In this document: in pieces, positions 20,716 to 21,785 of the stretch
Position numbering within the stretch: position 1 is the first letter of the stretch
How the letters are laid out: each line of letters begins with the position of its first letter
Source of the DNA: CAZMCT01 sp964564785
GTDB lineage: Bacteria > Planctomycetota > Phycisphaerae > UBA1845 > Fen-1342
Direction of reading: 5' to 3'
Assembly: GCA_964564785.1 (NCBI GenBank)
Contig: CAZMCT010000067.1
Coordinates: 1-21,785, forward strand
DNA length: 21,785 nt
Made by a program: the position numbers and the translations under genes
The notes under the pieces: model-generated
Database searches by the model: none
What the model was told of the DNA's origin: nothing
The model's input: the letters and a program-made list of their open reading frames with translations, nothing else

Positions 20716-21648
20716 TCATTCGCGGAACTGCACGGGCGCCCCCGCGCGCACCATTCGCCCCAGCCGCACCGCGTCCCAGTTCGTCAGCCGGATGCACCCG
20801 TGCGAGCCCGTCTTGCCGATCTGCTCGGGATTCGGCGTCCCGTGAATCCCGTAGCCCGGCAGGCTCAGGTCGATCCAGCACAGCCCGACCGGGTTCCGCG
20901 GACCCGCAGGTATGGTGAGAGATCGGTGAACGTTCTTCACTTCCGGCCACATCTCCGGCCGGAAGAGGTACGTCGGGTCGAACGCGACCGAAGTCACGCG
21001 GGCCGTGCCCCGCGGCCGCTTCTCGGCGAATTGGGCGATGGAGCAATGAAACAGCGCGAGCGTGCGGCCGCGGGCGTCGAGCGCTCGCACGGTTTTCTCG
21101 CCCAGATCGACGACGAGGGACGCGGCGGGTCCGCTGGCCCGCTGCTCGACGTTGGGCAACACGACCGTATCGCCGCTGGCCAATTGCCGCAGGTCGCGGC
21201 CGGGGTTCAACCGTTGCAGACAGGCGTGCGTGCAGTGGCCGCGCTCGGCCAGCAGGGCGGCGAGGGTCTCATAATGCAAGCGTGACTGCCGCGCTTTTTC
21301 GTTCCAGTCGGAGGGGACCGGGCCGACATCGCGCAGGTCCGCGTCGGCGATGCGGTATGAGAGGGTGGCCGGTTGCGCGTCGACCTCGAGCGCAGCGAGG
21401 GTGCGGGGGTCGAACTCGCCGGTGACCGGCACGCCGCGCGCGGCTTGGAAAGCGCGGAGCGCGAGCATGGTCTTGCGTCCGGGCACGCCGTCGATCAGCC
21501 CCGGGGAGAAGCCGGCCCGGTCGAGCGCGGCCTGGCAGGCCAGGTTGCGCCGCCACGCGGAAACGGCGTCCGCGGCGGGCTGCGCCGGCGCGGCGAGCGC
21601 CAGCGTCGCGGCGAGCCATCCAGCCGTCGTCCTTGCCCGCAAGTTCAC
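20716..21648 (-). CDS. L,D-transpeptidase (YkuD) with peptidoglycan-binding domain
   Basis: A 310-residue secreted enzyme expected to act on peptidoglycan, making 3-3 cross-links or anchoring proteins. A signal peptide covers about 1-27 (GWLAATLALAAPAQPAADA). A PG_binding_1-type domain follows at about 35-88 (FSPGLIDGVPGRKTMLALRAFQ). Residues about 120-168 (YETLAALLAERG to ASGDTVVLPNV) look like a LysM-type module. The YkuD domain runs from about 175 to the end, with H269 (IHGTPNPEQIG) and the catalytic C285 in SHGCIRL. The start codon is GTG at 21648, with no clear ribosome binding site. It precedes the two transsulfuration genes on the same strand with short gaps, so it may be the first gene of a three-gene unit. 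Confidence 0.92.
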   Translation of the reverse strand: MNLRARTTAGWLAATLALAAPAQPAADAVSAWRRNLACQAALDRAGFSPGLIDGVPGRKTMLALRAFQAARGVPVTGEFDPRTLAALEVDAQPATLSYRIADADLRDVGPVPSDWNEKARQSRLHYETLAALLAERGHCTHACLQRLNPGRDLRQLASGDTVVLPNVEQRASGPAASLVVDLGEKTVRALDARGRTLALFHCSIAQFAEKRPRGTARVTSVAFDPTYLFRPEMWPEVKNVHRSLTIPAGPRNPVGLCWIDLSLPGYGIHGTPNPEQIGKTGSHGCIRLTNWDAVRLGRMVRAGAPVQFRE

Positions 21649-21785
21649 GACGTCATGGTAGGGTGCCGCCGGCCGCCGACAAGCGCGCCCGGACCGTCGA
21701 TTTGGCCGGAGGTCGGCGGCCGCTGCAAGCGCGGCGGGCCGGAGTACCGATAGGGGGTTAGAGAACTCGGACAGCCGGTGATGGG

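Noticed and set aside
1..21785. CRISPR arrays, tRNA or rRNA genes, integrases and insertion-sequence transposases
   Set aside because: None was recognised: no regularly spaced direct repeats, no tRNA-like cloverleaf with a TTCGA-type arm, and no transposase motif in any frame.

Overview
The window is a GC-rich (visibly about 65-70% G+C) piece of bacterial chromosome. Housekeeping genes (nusA, dnaX, SRP RNA, recA) sit beside envelope and metabolic genes, with no plasmid or integrative-element machinery. Several features together suggest Planctomycetota, possibly Phycisphaerae-like: a flagellar fliM, a broken pseudopilin of the kind common in that phylum, a multi-PDZ HtrA and many dispersed palindromic repeats. 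This assignment is an inference from gene style, not from a phylogenetic marker.

Layout. (1) 1-900: 3' part of fliM, cut by the window edge. (2) 978-3905, minus strand: nusA, a beta-propeller-like lipoprotein overlapping the nusA stop, and a small ferredoxin. The nusA leader holds several perfect hairpins. (3) 4237-7388: a YhiN/HI0933-type flavoprotein (plus) converges on dnaX (minus), and the SRP RNA gene lies upstream of dnaX. This block is full of repeats. A repeat of about 100 bp flanks the flavoprotein gene, and a different palindromic element brackets dnaX. (4) 7489-8940, minus: an orphan phage-type terminase large subunit. (5) 9303-10493, minus: an orphan branched-chain amino-acid type substrate-binding lipoprotein. 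(6) 10655-11153, minus: a frameshifted pseudopilin pseudogene. (7) 11327-18042, plus: nnrE, recA, then three consecutive trypsin-fold genes: a one-PDZ HtrA, a four-PDZ HtrA and a homologue lacking two residues of the catalytic triad. (8) 18052-21648, minus: an L,D-transpeptidase followed by cystathionine beta-synthase and cystathionine gamma-lyase, the last two forming a reverse transsulfuration pair.

The most striking observation is in dnaX. The codons after domain III contain an uninterrupted A10 run ending in the heptamer A AAA AAG. A Shine-Dalgarno-like GGAGG lies 10 nt before the heptamer and a foldable hairpin starts 7 nt after it. Both alternative frames stop within a few codons. This is the layout of the Escherichia coli dnaX programmed frameshift, with the long homopolymer of the Thermus slippage version. 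The zero-frame extension is read from repeat DNA and the antisense of the neighbouring gene, so the short product may be the main or only real DnaX. Other points of interest are the palindromic elements with a compensatory base-pair change, the pseudoprotease beside two active-looking HtrAs, and the lone terminase.
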